Counted from the stretch's first letter, positions 9,408 to 18,765 are shown. The stretch: DNA of 64,000 bases from Neorhizobium galegae (GCF_017877055.1 NZ_JAGIPG010000002.1:310001-374000), one strand, 5' to 3'. Translations and numbers: made by a program. The notes: generated by a model not told the origin, from the letters alone.

Positions 9408-10421
9408 ATGTTCGGGCTGGATATCAATGTCGTGGCGATCATCGCCCTCGTGGCGATCGCCGCGGCGGCGGTCTGTTACGGGCTGTTGTTCTCCCGCATG
9501 GAAGTGGAAAAGAAGGCCGACAGCCGGCTCAACCGGGTGAAATCGGCGGAAACCGACCTGAACAAGGTCAAGGCTGCCCGTGACCGCGTGCAGGAGCTTT
9601 CCAAGCGTCGAAAGTCCATGCAGGATTCGATCAAGGACCTGGAGAAGAAGCAGGAAGAGAAGAACAGGAAGATGGCTGACGGGAGCTTGAAATCCAAGCT
9701 CCCTCAGACCGGCCTGAACCTGACGATGGGCCGCTTCTACATGTTCAGCGCCCTTTTCGGCGTCTTCGTCTTCCTCGTCACCCTGATCGCCGGCCTGCCG
9801 CTGCTCGCCGCCCTCGGTGCCGCCTTCGCCAGCGCGGTCGGGTTGCCGCGCTGGATCATCGGTTTCCTGGTCAAGCGCCGCCAGAAGAAGTTTCTCGAGG
9901 AATTTCCGAATGCGCTCGATGTCATGGTGCGATCGATCAAGTCCGGCCTGCCGCTCAATGACGCAATGCGGCTGATCGCTTCCGACGGCCAGGAACCGGT
10001 GAAGACGGAATTCCGCCGGGTGATCGAATCCCAGCAGGTGGGCCTGAGCATTCCGGAAGCCTGCACGCGCATGATGATGACCATGCCGCTGCCGGAAGTG
10101 AATTTCTTCGCGATCGTCATCACCATCCAGGGTCAGGCCGGCGGCAATCTTTCCGAAGCGATCGGTAATCTCTCCAAGGTGCTGCGCGAGCGCAGGAAGA
10201 TGAAGGCCAAGGTGCAGGCGTTGTCGATGGAGGCCAAGGCTTCGGCGGTGATCATCGGCGCGCTGCCCTTTATCGTCTCGCTGCTCGTCTATCTCACGTC
10301 GCCTCAGTACATCTCGATCATTTTCACTGATCCGCGCGGCCACCTGATCCTTTTGCTTTCCGGGGTCTGGATGTCGATCGGCATCTTCGTCATGCGCAAC
10401 ATGATCAACTTCGACATCTGA
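9408..10421 (+). CDS. tadB: pilus platform protein TadB
   Basis: This is a 337-residue inner-membrane protein of the T2SS-F (GspF) family. A first helix (about 7-27) is followed by a strongly charged, probably coiled-coil stretch (about 30-90, rich in Lys, Glu, Arg), a pair of helices (about 112-155), the cytoplasmic F domain (about 170-285) and C-terminal helices. With TadC it forms the membrane platform engaged by CpaF. The ATG at 9408 follows GAGGAGCAGG; an overlapping upstream ATG inside cpaF is less likely. Confidence 0.9.
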   Translation: MFGLDINVVAIIALVAIAAAAVCYGLLFSRMEVEKKADSRLNRVKSAETDLNKVKAARDRVQELSKRRKSMQDSIKDLEKKQEEKNRKMADGSLKSKLPQTGLNLTMGRFYMFSALFGVFVFLVTLIAGLPLLAALGAAFASAVGLPRWIIGFLVKRRQKKFLEEFPNALDVMVRSIKSGLPLNDAMRLIASDGQEPVKTEFRRVIESQQVGLSIPEACTRMMMTMPLPEVNFFAIVITIQGQAGGNLSEAIGNLSKVLRERRKMKAKVQALSMEAKASAVIIGALPFIVSLLVYLTSPQYISIIFTDPRGHLILLLSGVWMSIGIFVMRNMINFDI

Positions 10422-10433
10422 GGGGATTGGGCG

Positions 10434-11408
10434 ATGGGATTGGCAACGACGCTCACCGATCCGACCACACTGCTGGCCATTCTGGTGGCCGTGGCGGTTT
10501 TCGCGACCCTCTACACACTGGCGAGCCCTTTTCTCGAAAAAGGAAATCTCGACAAGCGCATGAAGGCCGTCTCTACGGAGCGCGAACAGATCCGCGCCCG
10601 CGAACGCGCCCGCATGAATTCCGAACAGTCGAAGACATCGCTGCGCGCCCAGAACAATCAGTCGGTCCGGCAAATTGTCGAGCGCTTCAATCTGCGCAAG
10701 GCGCTGGTGGACGACAACACCGTCAACAGGCTTCGTGCCGCCGGTCTGAGGTCGCAGAATGCCCTCAACATGTTCCTGCTGGCCCGTTTCCTGCTGCCCT
10801 TCGTTTTCCTGGCGGCTGCCATCGTCTGGATTTTCGTGCTCGGCAACCTTGCCACCCGGCCGTTCCCGATCCGTATGCTGGCGGCGATCGTCGTCGGCTA
10901 TATCGGTTTCTACGTGCCGAACATCTACATTTCCAACCGGGTGAATAAGCGCCAGCATTCCATCAAGCGGGCCTGGCCCGATGCGCTCGACCTGATGCTC
11001 ATCTGCGTCGAATCCGGGATTTCCATGGAAGCGGCGATGCGACGCGTGGCCGAGGAGATGGCGCAGGCATCGCCGCCGCTGGCCGAGGAAATGGTGCTGA
11101 CGACGGCCGAGCTCTCCTTCCTGCAGGACCGCCGCACCGCACTCGAAAACCTCGGCATCCGTACCCAGCTTGATATCGTCAGGGCCGTGACCCAGGCACT
11201 GATCCAGGCGGAACGCTACGGCACGCCGATTGCCTCGGCCCTGCGTGTGCTTGCCCAGGAAGGCCGCGACGAGCGGATGAACGAGGCGGAAAAGAAGGCC
11301 GCCGCCCTGCCGCCGAAACTCACCGTGCCGATGATCCTGTTCTTCCTGCCGGTGCTGATCGCCGTCATCCTCGGCCCCGCCGGAATCCAGGTCGCCGACA
11401 AGTTTTGA
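10434..11408 (+). CDS. tadC: pilus platform protein TadC
   Basis: This 324-residue T2SS-F family inner-membrane protein is the partner of TadB, 12 nt upstream. It has an N-terminal helix (about 8-28), a charged linker (about 35-75), two helices (about 105-165), a cytoplasmic domain containing AWPDALDLMLICVESGISMEAA (the typical F-domain motif, about 180-200), and a C-terminal helix (LTVPMILFFLPVLIAVILGP). It is the last gene of the plus-strand pilus operon. Confidence 0.9.
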   Translation: MGLATTLTDPTTLLAILVAVAVFATLYTLASPFLEKGNLDKRMKAVSTEREQIRARERARMNSEQSKTSLRAQNNQSVRQIVERFNLRKALVDDNTVNRLRAAGLRSQNALNMFLLARFLLPFVFLAAAIVWIFVLGNLATRPFPIRMLAAIVVGYIGFYVPNIYISNRVNKRQHSIKRAWPDALDLMLICVESGISMEAAMRRVAEEMAQASPPLAEEMVLTTAELSFLQDRRTALENLGIRTQLDIVRAVTQALIQAERYGTPIASALRVLAQEGRDERMNEAEKKAAALPPKLTVPMILFFLPVLIAVILGPAGIQVADKF

Positions 11409-11436
11409 TGAAGTCCGCTGCAGCGCCGAGCCGAGG

Positions 11437-11475
11437 CTGAACGCCACCTGAATTCCAGCTTCAGACCGCATTCAG
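11437..11475. promoter_or_regulatory. 39-bp dyad of CTGAA/TTCAG half-sites, candidate response-regulator operator
   Basis: The sequence reads CTGAA-N6-CTGAA-N7-TTCAG-N6-TTCAG. Each pair of half-sites repeats at exactly 11 bp and the two pairs are inverted to each other, giving full two-fold symmetry. An 11-bp half-site period is the usual spacing for OmpR/PhoB-family response regulators. A possible -10 (CAATAT, 11487) and then a ribosome site and micro-ORF lie downstream. The regulator is unknown. Confidence 0.6.
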
Positions 11476-11565
11476 CGGCGATCGGTCAATATCCCCTTAT
11501 CGAGCGAAAAGTCCGTCCGTTTACGAACGCGGACCGGAGCGCCACATGATGTTGGAGGATACCCG

Positions 11566-11637
11566 ATGCTGGCAAGACTTTGCGTGAACCTCGTCCTGAT
11601 CGGCGGAATCATCACGGTGATTTCGCGCCTCATCTGA
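11566..11637 (+). CDS. 23-residue hydrophobic micro-ORF, candidate small membrane protein
   Basis: ATG at 11566 opens 23 codons ending in TGA; the product is MLARLCVNLVLIGGIITVIS followed by RLI, essentially one transmembrane helix with Arg at both ends. A near-perfect ribosome site (GGAGGA, 6 nt spacing) and an upstream CTGAA/TTCAG operator argue that it is translated. It lies tail-to-tail with tadD, 157 bp beyond tadC. No function can be assigned; small bitopic proteins of this size often modulate a larger membrane protein. Confidence 0.5.
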   Translation: MLARLCVNLVLIGGIITVISRLI

Positions 11638-11714
11638 GGGCGTATCGATGGAGGACCACCCGAAAACAGGAAAACCGGCGCAAGACCGGCTTTGTTGGAA
11701 TGACGGGAGCCTGA

Positions 11715-12551
11715 TCAGTTCGTATTGTTGGGCTTGCTCTTGCCATCCTTGTCGGCGAGCTTTGCCCAGGCATTCTGCTGGGATAACATCGAACGCAGAT
11801 AGGTGACGTTGGCGTCGGCCTGCTGCTGCGAGAGTTCCTTGCGGGCGATCTGCTCGGCTTCCGCGAAACGGCCCTGCAGGCCGACCACCAGCGCCAGGTT
11901 CTGGCGGACCCGGCTGTCGGCAGCCGGCTGGCCGGCGGCATTGCGCATGTAGGTTTCCGCCGTCTTCAGGTCACCGGAGAGCACGTAGGACATTCCGAGG
12001 TTGGACATCACGCTCGGTTCGTTCGGCTGGGTGTCGAGCGCCATGCGGTATTTCTGGCGGGCCTCCGCCGAGCGGCCGAGCTGGTCGAGCACGGCACCTT
12101 CGGCGGAATAGAGCCGCCAGTCGGGATGATCGGGGGTCTGGGCGCGGTTGATGGTCGCGAGCGCCTGTTCGAGCTGGCCGGCGCCCGCCTGGGCCTTGCC
12201 ATAGGCTGCCAGCACGTCGCGGTCGGCCGGATGGGCGATCGCCACCTGCTGCATGACCGCAAGTGCCTGCGCGTTCTTGCCCGTCATGCCGAGCACCGTC
12301 GCATATCGCAGCCCGATTTCCTTGTTCTTGGGGTCGCGGGCATAGCTCTCGCCGACCGACTTCTCGGTGCCGGCAAGATCGTTCGCGTTCATGCCGTCCA
12401 TGGAGGCGGACGAGGTCCTTGGGATCGAGCCCGTCGTTGCGACATCCCGCTTCGTCGCGCAGCCGGTGACCGAGAGAGTGGCGAGGATCACGAGGGCGGC
12501 GGTCTGGGCGAGGCGGGTCTTGCGAAGCGTCACGGCTGCGGAAGCGGTCAT
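11715..12551 (-). CDS. tadD: TadD-like tetratricopeptide-repeat lipoprotein
   Basis: This is a 278-residue protein with an N-terminal signal and lipobox VTGC (Cys31). TPR-like repeats follow from about residue 60 to 250, for example GLRYATVLGMTGKNAQALAV and SVMSNLGMSYVLSGDLKTAE. TadD-type TPR lipoproteins act in secretin (CpaC) assembly or outer-membrane targeting of Tad pili. It is convergent with tadC and close enough to belong to the locus, but has its own promoter region shared with the next gene. An upstream ATG at 12629 would push the signal peptide 26 residues inward, so 12551 is preferred. Confidence 0.85.
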   Translation of the reverse strand: MTASAAVTLRKTRLAQTAALVILATLSVTGCATKRDVATTGSIPRTSSASMDGMNANDLAGTEKSVGESYARDPKNKEIGLRYATVLGMTGKNAQALAVMQQVAIAHPADRDVLAAYGKAQAGAGQLEQALATINRAQTPDHPDWRLYSAEGAVLDQLGRSAEARQKYRMALDTQPNEPSVMSNLGMSYVLSGDLKTAETYMRNAAGQPAADSRVRQNLALVVGLQGRFAEAEQIARKELSQQQADANVTYLRSMLSQQNAWAKLADKDGKSKPNNTN

Positions 12552-12633
12552 GGGGTGCGGTCTCGTTCGGTCCGGTGCCACGTCTTCCCGAATAAGGAGC
12601 GGGCATATAGCGCATTTCCCCTCCAGCAATAAA

Positions 12634-12658
12634 CTGTTAACCTTAACAGATCGTTAAG
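12634..12658. promoter_or_regulatory. palindrome and CtrA-like box between tadD and the aminopeptidase gene
   Basis: CTGTTAA-CC-TTAACAG (12634-12649) is a perfect palindrome. Its right half also begins TTAA-N7-TTAAG (12643-12658), one mismatch from the alphaproteobacterial CtrA box. It sits in the 142-bp divergent spacer, about 85 bp upstream of the tadD start and 35 bp upstream of the aminopeptidase start, so it could serve either gene. Confidence 0.4.
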
Positions 12659-12693
12659 ATGAGCGATTCCAGCAGCTTCCGAAGGCTCCCTCC

Positions 12694-14088
12694 ATGGCAC
12701 CCTATCAATATATCGAACGTCCCTCTCCCTTCAGCGCGAAAGGAGCGGCGACCAGGCCGGTCCATGCGGTGACACCTTCCGACCTCGACGCGGGGAAGCT
12801 CGATGCGGCAGCGCTCGCCTGGGCGAAGGCTGCGGGCTTCAAGGCGGAAGCCGGCGCGGTGCTTCTGTTGCCAGCGGCCGGCGGTGAAGTGGGCAGCGCC
12901 CTGTTCGGCCTTGGCAGCGATCCCGCCGAAGCGCCCTTCATCACTGGAAAGCTCTCAAAGCTCCTGCCCGCGGGCGACTGGCATGTCGAGACCTCGGCGC
13001 TTACAGCCGCGCATCTGGCCCTCGGTTACGGCCTCGGCACCTACGGCTTCAGCCGCTACAAATCCGAAAAGCCGAAGGATGTCCGGCTTTCGATCCCCGA
13101 AACGGCCGATACCGCCGATGTGGAGCGCCAGCTTGCCGGCGTCTTCCTGGCCCGTGACCTCATCAATATTCCGACCAACGAGATGGGGCCGGTCGAGCTG
13201 GAAGCGGCCTTCCGGGCGCTCGGCGAACATTACGGCGCAACCGTCACCTCGATCGTCGGCGAGGACCTGCTCGCCCGGAATTTCCCGCTCGTTCACACGG
13301 TCGGCCGCGCCAGCGTCTCAGCTCCGCGGCTGCTCGAAATGCGCTGGGGCGAGAAGGGGCATCCGCGCGTCACCCTGGTCGGCAAGGGCGTCTGTTTCGA
13401 TACCGGTGGCCTCGACATCAAGGGTGCCGCCAACATGGCGCTGATGAAGAAGGACATGGGCGGTGCCGCGAACGTCATGGGCCTTGCCCTGATGATCATG
13501 GATGCCGGCCTCAAGGTCGATTTGCAGGTTCTGGTACCGGCCGTCGAGAATTCCATTTCCGGCAATGCCTTCCGCCCCGGCGATATCTACAGGAGCCGCA
13601 AGGGCCTCACCGTCCAGATCGACAATACCGACGCCGAAGGCCGGCTGGTCCTTGCCGACGCGCTTGCCTATGCGGACGAAAACCCACCGGACCTGATGGT
13701 CGACATGTCGACGCTGACGGGGGCTGCCCGCGTCGCGCTCGGCACCGAGCTTGCGCCCTATTTCACCGACGATGAAGCGCTCGCCGGCAAGCTGATGGAT
13801 GCGGCTCGCACTGAAGCCGATCCGATGTGGCGCCTGCCGCTCTGGATGGGCTACGACAAGGATATCCGCTCCCGCGCCGCCGATATCACCAATTCGCCCT
13901 CGGGCGGCATGGCCGGTGCGATTACCGCAGCACTTTTCCTCAAGCGCTTCGTCACCGCCACCAGAAGCTGGGTGCATTTCGACATCTACGGCTGGGTAGC
14001 GGCCGAAAGGCCGCAGGCGCCGATCGGCGGCGAAGCGTTTGCGATCCGCGCGCTCTACCGCACGATCTGCGACATGGCCGCGAAATAA
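12694..14088 (+). CDS. M17-family leucyl aminopeptidase
   Basis: This is a 464-residue cytosolic metallo-aminopeptidase. The C-terminal catalytic domain has the M17 signature NTDAEGRLVLADAL (about residues 310-323) plus the metal/catalytic Lys in VGKGVCFDTGGLDIK (about 228-243) and MKKDMGGAA. The N-terminal domain (about 1-160) is the regulatory part of the family. It is close in length to the PepA/PepB group (about 460-500). It is divergent from tadD and followed by a hairpin terminator, so probably monocistronic. Confidence 0.9.
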   Translation: MAPYQYIERPSPFSAKGAATRPVHAVTPSDLDAGKLDAAALAWAKAAGFKAEAGAVLLLPAAGGEVGSALFGLGSDPAEAPFITGKLSKLLPAGDWHVETSALTAAHLALGYGLGTYGFSRYKSEKPKDVRLSIPETADTADVERQLAGVFLARDLINIPTNEMGPVELEAAFRALGEHYGATVTSIVGEDLLARNFPLVHTVGRASVSAPRLLEMRWGEKGHPRVTLVGKGVCFDTGGLDIKGAANMALMKKDMGGAANVMGLALMIMDAGLKVDLQVLVPAVENSISGNAFRPGDIYRSRKGLTVQIDNTDAEGRLVLADALAYADENPPDLMVDMSTLTGAARVALGTELAPYFTDDEALAGKLMDAARTEADPMWRLPLWMGYDKDIRSRAADITNSPSGGMAGAITAALFLKRFVTATRSWVHFDIYGWVAAERPQAPIGGEAFAIRALYRTICDMAAK

Positions 14089-14133
14089 ACCGGTTCCGAA
14101 ACAAACCGGTAAGAACTTCGGCCTAAAATTCGT

Positions 14134-14158
14134 CGGACTTGAAGCGAGTCCGGATTTT
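14134..14158 (+). terminator. Rho-independent terminator after the aminopeptidase gene
   Basis: The stem CGGACT / AGTCCG encloses a 7-nt loop (14134-14152) and is followed by GATTTTTA. It lies 46 bp after the stop and 15 bp before the next start. Confidence 0.5.
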
Positions 14159-14172
14159 TAAACCGAGGTGTG

Positions 14173-14514
14173 ATGCCGGTTGACTTGACCGCCACGGAAG
14201 CGCTGGGCCTCTGGCACCGGGTATCGCTGGAGCAGGTGCGGCATGATGGCCGCGATCTGACATTGCGCCAGATGTCCATTCTGCTGCATATTTACCTCGT
14301 GCCGCCGCCGCACACGGTGCGGGGGCTGGCCGCGACGCTCGGCGTCACCAAGCCGGTCATCACCCGCGCGCTCGACACGATGGGCGAGATGGGTCTGGTG
14401 GATCGCCAGCGCGACGAGCGGGACCGCCGCAACGTGGTGATCAAGCGCACGGTGGCCGGCGCGCTCTATCTGGAAAAATTGGGCGACCTGATCATCCGAG
14501 AGGGCCGCCAATGA
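14173..14514 (+). CDS. MarR-family transcriptional regulator
   Basis: This is a 113-residue winged-helix protein. A helix-turn-helix spans about residues 45-70 (TVRGLAATLGVTKPVITRALDTM) and the wing follows (DRQRDERDRRNVVIKRT). It is shorter than typical MarR proteins (about 140), lacking much of the C-terminal dimer helix. The ATG at 14173 was preferred over the adjacent GTG 14170 because of ribosome-site spacing. It sits 22 bp upstream of the NlpC/P60 gene in the same direction, so the two are probably co-transcribed and it may control that hydrolase. Confidence 0.78.
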   Translation: MPVDLTATEALGLWHRVSLEQVRHDGRDLTLRQMSILLHIYLVPPPHTVRGLAATLGVTKPVITRALDTMGEMGLVDRQRDERDRRNVVIKRTVAGALYLEKLGDLIIREGRQ

Positions 14515-14536
14515 GGGTTTCGACGGGACATTTGAA

Positions 14537-15397
14537 GTGACGACACTGCTCGATAGACGCCTGCACGCCTTCCGCCCTGACCTTGCCGACGAGACGCTGA
14601 GAGGCAGCGTCGAGGCCGGCCAGTTCGTCCGTGGTGAACCCGCGCGTATTGCAGTACCTGTCGCGCAGCTGCGCCCGGCGCCGGACCTCGCCCGCGGCTT
14701 CGATACCGAGCTTCTTTTCGGCGAAACGGTGCGGGTCTTCGACCGCGCCGACGGTTTTGCCTGGGTGCAGGCCGATCAGGACGGCTATGTCGGATACCTG
14801 CCCGAAACGATGCTTGGAAGCCTGGACGAGCCGACCCATCGCATCGCCGTGCCGCGCACTTTCCTTTATCCGGAAGCGGAGCTCCGCAGGCCGCCGGTCG
14901 CTGCCCTGTCCATGGGCAGCCGCATCACCATCGTCGGCGAGGCGGAAACCCGCGGCACCCGTTATTTCGTATTGGCGAACGGCGAGGCGGTGATCGCTCG
15001 CCATTGTCTCCCCATCGCCGAGACCTTGGGCGACGATTACGTCGCCGTCGCTGAAAAATTCATTGAGACGCCCTATCTCTGGGGCGGCCGTTCCGGTTTC
15101 GGGCTGGATTGCTCGTCGCTCGTGCAGCTTGCCCTGATGATGACGGGCCAATCCGCCCCGCGCGACTCCGATATGCAGGCCTCGATCGGCAAAGAGATCG
15201 GCCAAGGGGAACTTCGCCGCGGCGACCTCGTTTTATGGGAGGGTCATGTCGGCATCATGGAGAATGCCGAGACGCTTCTCCACGCCAACGGCCACACGAT
15301 GAGCGTCGCCCGCGAGAATTTCGAGGCGGCCGTTCAGCGGATCGGCTGGCTGTACGAGCAGCCAACCGGTTATCGCCGTCTGGATAACTGCCAATGA
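14537..15397 (+). CDS. NlpC/P60 cysteine peptidase with SH3 domains
   Basis: This is a 286-residue protein with two SH3-like regions (about 35-155) followed by an NlpC/P60 domain (about 165-280). The catalytic Cys192 is in GLDCSSLVQ and His237 in GHVGIM; a further His lies near 255 (LLHANGH). NlpC/P60 enzymes cut D-Glu to diamino-acid peptide bonds in murein peptides. No signal peptide is visible, so it may act in the cytoplasm on recycled muropeptides like other SH3-NlpC proteins of alphaproteobacteria. The start is GTG. Confidence 0.86.
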   Translation: MTTLLDRRLHAFRPDLADETLRGSVEAGQFVRGEPARIAVPVAQLRPAPDLARGFDTELLFGETVRVFDRADGFAWVQADQDGYVGYLPETMLGSLDEPTHRIAVPRTFLYPEAELRRPPVAALSMGSRITIVGEAETRGTRYFVLANGEAVIARHCLPIAETLGDDYVAVAEKFIETPYLWGGRSGFGLDCSSLVQLALMMTGQSAPRDSDMQASIGKEIGQGELRRGDLVLWEGHVGIMENAETLLHANGHTMSVARENFEAAVQRIGWLYEQPTGYRRLDNCQ

Positions 15398-15489
15398 TCA
15401 CGCAAACGTGGTCCCCGGCCCATGGATTGGACATCCTGCCGTCCATATCTCTGGTTCATCCGCAGTTTGCGTGGATGAGGAGTCGATTG

Positions 15490-15852
15490 ATGCTCAAAGG
15501 TGCATGGATACTGCCGGCCGTGATGCTCGTGGCGCTGCTTGTTGCCGCGCTGGTTCCGGCCGAGGTGTTCGCGGCCGAGCCCCAGGCCTTCCCCAAGGAT
15601 GTGCAGACCTACTTCCGTAACCTGCCCGGCGTCGTGCCCGAGGCAGAACACGCCAAGAAGCAGGCCTATGAATGCACCAGCGACATCGAGAACGTCTATC
15701 GCAGCCGCGGCGGTTTCGACATTCTCTATGGCGACGTGATGCCGACGCGGATCTACCGCTGCAAGACGCCGAGCGGCGTGACCTATACCGGTACGCGCAT
15801 GCCGAACAATGCATGGGCCCCCGGCATTCACCCCTATCATCTGCCCGAATAG
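15490..15852 (+). CDS. small exported protein of unknown function
   Basis: This 120-residue protein has a clear signal peptide (MLKGAWILPAVMLVALLVAA followed by LVPAEVFA, cut before AEPQ). The mature part has two Cys (ECTSDIENVYRSR and IYRCKTPSG) that could pair, and ends in NNAWAPGIHPYHLPE. I do not recognise a family. The ATG at 15490 has AGGAG 7 nt upstream; an in-frame ATG at 15394 that overlaps the NlpC gene would disrupt the signal peptide. It follows the NlpC/P60 gene by 92 bp. Confidence 0.68.
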   Translation: MLKGAWILPAVMLVALLVAALVPAEVFAAEPQAFPKDVQTYFRNLPGVVPEAEHAKKQAYECTSDIENVYRSRGGFDILYGDVMPTRIYRCKTPSGVTYTGTRMPNNAWAPGIHPYHLPE

Positions 15853-15994
15853 GGCAATCTTCGTTCAAACGCGGCGAACGGGAAGACCGTATCTTGCGAT
15901 GTCGCGCCAGAGCGCCGACCAGCCATTGACGACCCGCCGCTGCTGCCTCACTACTTTCTGACATACTAAACTTGGTACACCGGGAGGATGCAGG

Positions 15995-17158
15995 GTGTTC
16001 CACGCAAGCATGAATTTTGCGCTCGGCGAGGAGGTCGACGCTGTTCGTGAGACGGTCCACCGTTTCGCGCAGGAGAAACTGGCCCCCCGCGCCGAAGAGA
16101 TCGACCGCAGCAACGAATTTGCCCGTGACCTCTGGCCGGAACTGGGGGCGCTCGGCCTGCTCGGCATCACCGCCGATCCGGATTTCGGCGGCTCGGGTCT
16201 TGGTTACCTCGCCCACGTCGTGGCCGTCGAGGAACTCGCCCGCGCCTCGGCCTCAACCTCGCTCAGCTACGGCGCCCATTCCAACCTCTGCGTCAACCAG
16301 ATCAACCGCAACGGCAATGCCGAGCAGAAGGCTCGTTACCTGCCGAAACTCTGCTCCGGCGAACATGTCGGCGCGCTTGCCATGTCGGAGCCCGGCGCCG
16401 GCTCCGACGTCGTCTCGATGAAGCTGCGTGCCGAAAAGCGCGGCGATGCTTACGCCCTGAACGGAACGAAGATGTGGATTACCAACGGCCCGGATGCCGA
16501 CGTTTTGGTTGTCTACGCCAAGACCGATCCGTCCGCCGCCTCGAAGGGCATCACCGCCTTCCTGATCGAAAAGGGTTTCAAGGGGTTCTCGACCGCCCAG
16601 AAGCTCGACAAGCTCGGCATGCGCGGCTCCAACACCTGCGAACTGGTGTTTCAGGATTGCGAAGTGCCGGCCGAAAACGTCATGGGTTCCGAAGGCGGCG
16701 GCGTACGCGTGCTGATGTCCGGCCTCGATTACGAGCGCGTCGTGCTTTCCGCAATCGGTATCGGCATCATGCATGCCTGCCTCGACGTGGTGATGCCCTA
16801 TGTCCACGAGCGAAAGCAGTTCGGCCAGCCGATCGGCGAGTTCCAGCTGATCCAAGCCAAGGTCGCCGACATGTACACGGCGATGAATTCCGCCCGCGCC
16901 TATGTCTATGCCGTCGCCGCCGCCTGCGACCGCGGCGCGGTGACGCGGCAGGACGCAGCCGCCTGCTGCCTCTATGCTTCCGAACAGGCGACCCAGCAGG
17001 CGCTGCAGGCAATCCAGATCCTCGGCGGCAACGGTTATATCAACGACAATCCGACCGGCCGCCTGCTGCGCGACGCCAAGTTGATGGAGATCGGCGCCGG
17101 CACGTCCGAAATCCGCCGCATGCTGATCGGCCGCGAACTCTTCAAGGAAACCGCCTGA
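15995..17158 (+). CDS. ivd: isovaleryl-CoA dehydrogenase
   Basis: This 387-residue acyl-CoA dehydrogenase oxidises isovaleryl-CoA to 3-methylcrotonyl-CoA in leucine breakdown, passing electrons to ETF. The family features are [12 protein letters not shown] (FAD/substrate region), [13 protein letters not shown], and a catalytic Glu near residue 248 in [10 protein letters not shown], the position typical of isovaleryl-CoA dehydrogenases rather than short-chain enzymes. The C-terminal [22 protein letters not shown] is standard. GTG start with GGGAGG 7 nt upstream. It opens a five-gene operon whose next member starts inside its stop codon. Confidence 0.93.
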   Translation: MFHASMNFALGEEVDAVRETVHRFAQEKLAPRAEEIDRSNEFARDLWPELGALGLLGITADPDFGGSGLGYLAHVVAVEELARASASTSLSYGAHSNLCVNQINRNGNAEQKARYLPKLCSGEHVGALAMSEPGAGSDVVSMKLRAEKRGDAYALNGTKMWITNGPDADVLVVYAKTDPSAASKGITAFLIEKGFKGFSTAQKLDKLGMRGSNTCELVFQDCEVPAENVMGSEGGGVRVLMSGLDYERVVLSAIGIGIMHACLDVVMPYVHERKQFGQPIGEFQLIQAKVADMYTAMNSARAYVYAVAAACDRGAVTRQDAAACCLYASEQATQQALQAIQILGGNGYINDNPTGRLLRDAKLMEIGAGTSEIRRMLIGRELFKETA

Positions 17159-18765
17159 TGGCTGTCATCCGGTCGCAGGTCAATCTCAGGAGCGAAGCCG
17201 CCGAAGCCAATCGAACCTCGATGCAGGCAAAACTTGCCGAGGTCGAGGCCGCCGTGGCGCTTGCCGAAGCCGGCGGCGGAGAAGAGGCGCGGGCGCGGCA
17301 TGTGAAGCGCGGCAAGCTGCTTGCCCGCGAGCGTATCGCCCGGCTGCTCGATCACGGTTCGCCCTTTCTCGAAGTCGGCGCCACTGCCGCCCACGGGCTT
17401 TACGGCGGCGCGAGCCCATCGGCTGGAATCGTCACCGGCATCGGCCGGGTCGAGGGCCGCGAGGTGATGATCGTTGCCAACGACGCCACCGCCAAGGGCG
17501 GCACCTATTATCCGATAACGGTCAAGAAGCATCTGCGCGCCCAGGAGATCGCCGAGGAGAACCGGCTCCCTTGCGTCTATCTGGTCGATTCCGGCGGCGC
17601 CAACCTGCCGAACCAGGACGAGGTGTTTCCCGACCGGGATCATTTCGGCCGCATCTTCTTCAACCAGGCCCGCATGTCGGCACAAGGCATCGCCCAGATC
17701 GCGGCCGTCATGGGCTCCTGTACCGCGGGTGGCGCCTATGTGCCTGCCATGTCCGACGAGGCGATCATCGTCAGGGACCAGGGCACGATCTTCCTTGCCG
17801 GCCCGCCGCTGGTAAAGGCGGCGACAGGCGAGGAAGTCTCGGCAGAGGATCTCGGCGGCGGCGACGTCCACACGCGCCTCTCCGGCGTAGCCGATCATCT
17901 CGCCCGCGACGACGCCCATGCCCTGGCGCTGGTCCGCCGCGCCGTCGCCGGGCTGAACACCCGCAAGCCCGACACTGTCGTGCTGGCAACGCCCGAGGAA
18001 CCGCTTTACGATCCCGAAGAGATCGCCTCGATCGTGCCGGCCTCGCTCTCGACACCCTATGACATTCGTGAAGTGATCGCCCGCGTGGTCGATGGCTCGC
18101 GGTTCGACGAGTTCAAGGCGCGTTTCGGCACGACGCTGGTCTGCGGTTTCGCGCATGTCTTCGGCATGCCCGTCGGCATCATTGCCAACAACGGCGTGCT
18201 GTTTTCCGAAAGCGCCCAGAAGGGCGCGCATTTCATCGAACTCTGCTCGCAGCGGAAGATCCCGCTCGTCTTCCTGCAAAACATCACCGGCTTCATGGTC
18301 GGCCGCAGATACGAGGCGGAAGGCATCGCCAAGCACGGCGCCAAGCTGGTCACGACGGTTGCCACCACATCCGTGCCGAAGGTCACGATCCTGCTCGGCG
18401 GCTCCTTCGGCGCCGGCAATTACGGCATGGCCGGCCGCGCCTATTCGCCGCGTTTCCTGTGGACCTGGCCGAACAGCCGCATCTCGGTGATGGGCGGCTC
18501 GCAGGCGGCCGGCGTGCTTGCGACCGTCCGGCGCGAGGCGATCGAACGCGGCGGCAAGACCTGGGATGCGGAAGAGGAGGCGGCCTTCAAACAGCCGGTG
18601 CTCGACCAGTTCGAACAACAAAGCCATCCGCTCTATGCCTCCGCAAGGCTCTGGGACGACGGTATCATCCACCCGGCCAGGACCCGTCAGGTCCTGGCCC
18701 TCAGCCTCTCCGCCGCCCTCAATGCTCCGATCGAAGAGACGCGCTTCGGCGTGTTCCGGATGTGA
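17158..18765 (+). CDS. mccB: 3-methylcrotonyl-CoA carboxylase, beta (carboxyltransferase) subunit
   Basis: This 535-residue carboxyltransferase moves CO2 from carboxybiotin to 3-methylcrotonyl-CoA. It has two crotonase-like halves with oxyanion Gly-rich segments ([16 protein letters not shown], about 182-197, and [18 protein letters not shown], about 416-433) and the [16 protein letters not shown] motif of MCC/PCC beta subunits. ATG overlaps the dehydrogenase stop (TGATG), so the pair is translationally coupled. The open frame extends upstream inside the dehydrogenase gene but has no start with a ribosome site there. Confidence 0.93.
   Translation: MAVIRSQVNLRSEAAEANRTSMQAKLAEVEAAVALAEAGGGEEARARHVKRGKLLARERIARLLDHGSPFLEVGATAAHGLYGGASPSAGIVTGIGRVEGREVMIVANDATAKGGTYYPITVKKHLRAQEIAEENRLPCVYLVDSGGANLPNQDEVFPDRDHFGRIFFNQARMSAQGIAQIAAVMGSCTAGGAYVPAMSDEAIIVRDQGTIFLAGPPLVKAATGEEVSAEDLGGGDVHTRLSGVADHLARDDAHALALVRRAVAGLNTRKPDTVVLATPEEPLYDPEEIASIVPASLSTPYDIREVIARVVDGSRFDEFKARFGTTLVCGFAHVFGMPVGIIANNGVLFSESAQKGAHFIELCSQRKIPLVFLQNITGFMVGRRYEAEGIAKHGAKLVTTVATTSVPKVTILLGGSFGAGNYGMAGRAYSPRFLWTWPNSRISVMGGSQAAGVLATVRREAIERGGKTWDAEEEAAFKQPVLDQFEQQSHPLYASARLWDDGIIHPARTRQVLALSLSAALNAPIEETRFGVFRM

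Noticed and set aside
9219..11471. A 750-codon open frame on the minus strand across tadB and tadC
   Set aside because: It is antisense to two well-supported pilus genes, has no ribosome site and reads as low-complexity His/Arg/Gln-rich sequence, typical of GC-rich shadow frames.
11679..11700. Hairpin AAAACCGG-loop-CCGGCTTT as a terminator between the micro-ORF and tadD
   Set aside because: Only a 4-bp GC stem with a mismatch before the AT pairs; too weak to call.
16474..17157. N-terminal extension of mccB inside the dehydrogenase gene
   Set aside because: ATG 17158, coupled to the previous stop, gives a normal-length subunit; the extension is the dehydrogenase gene read in another frame.
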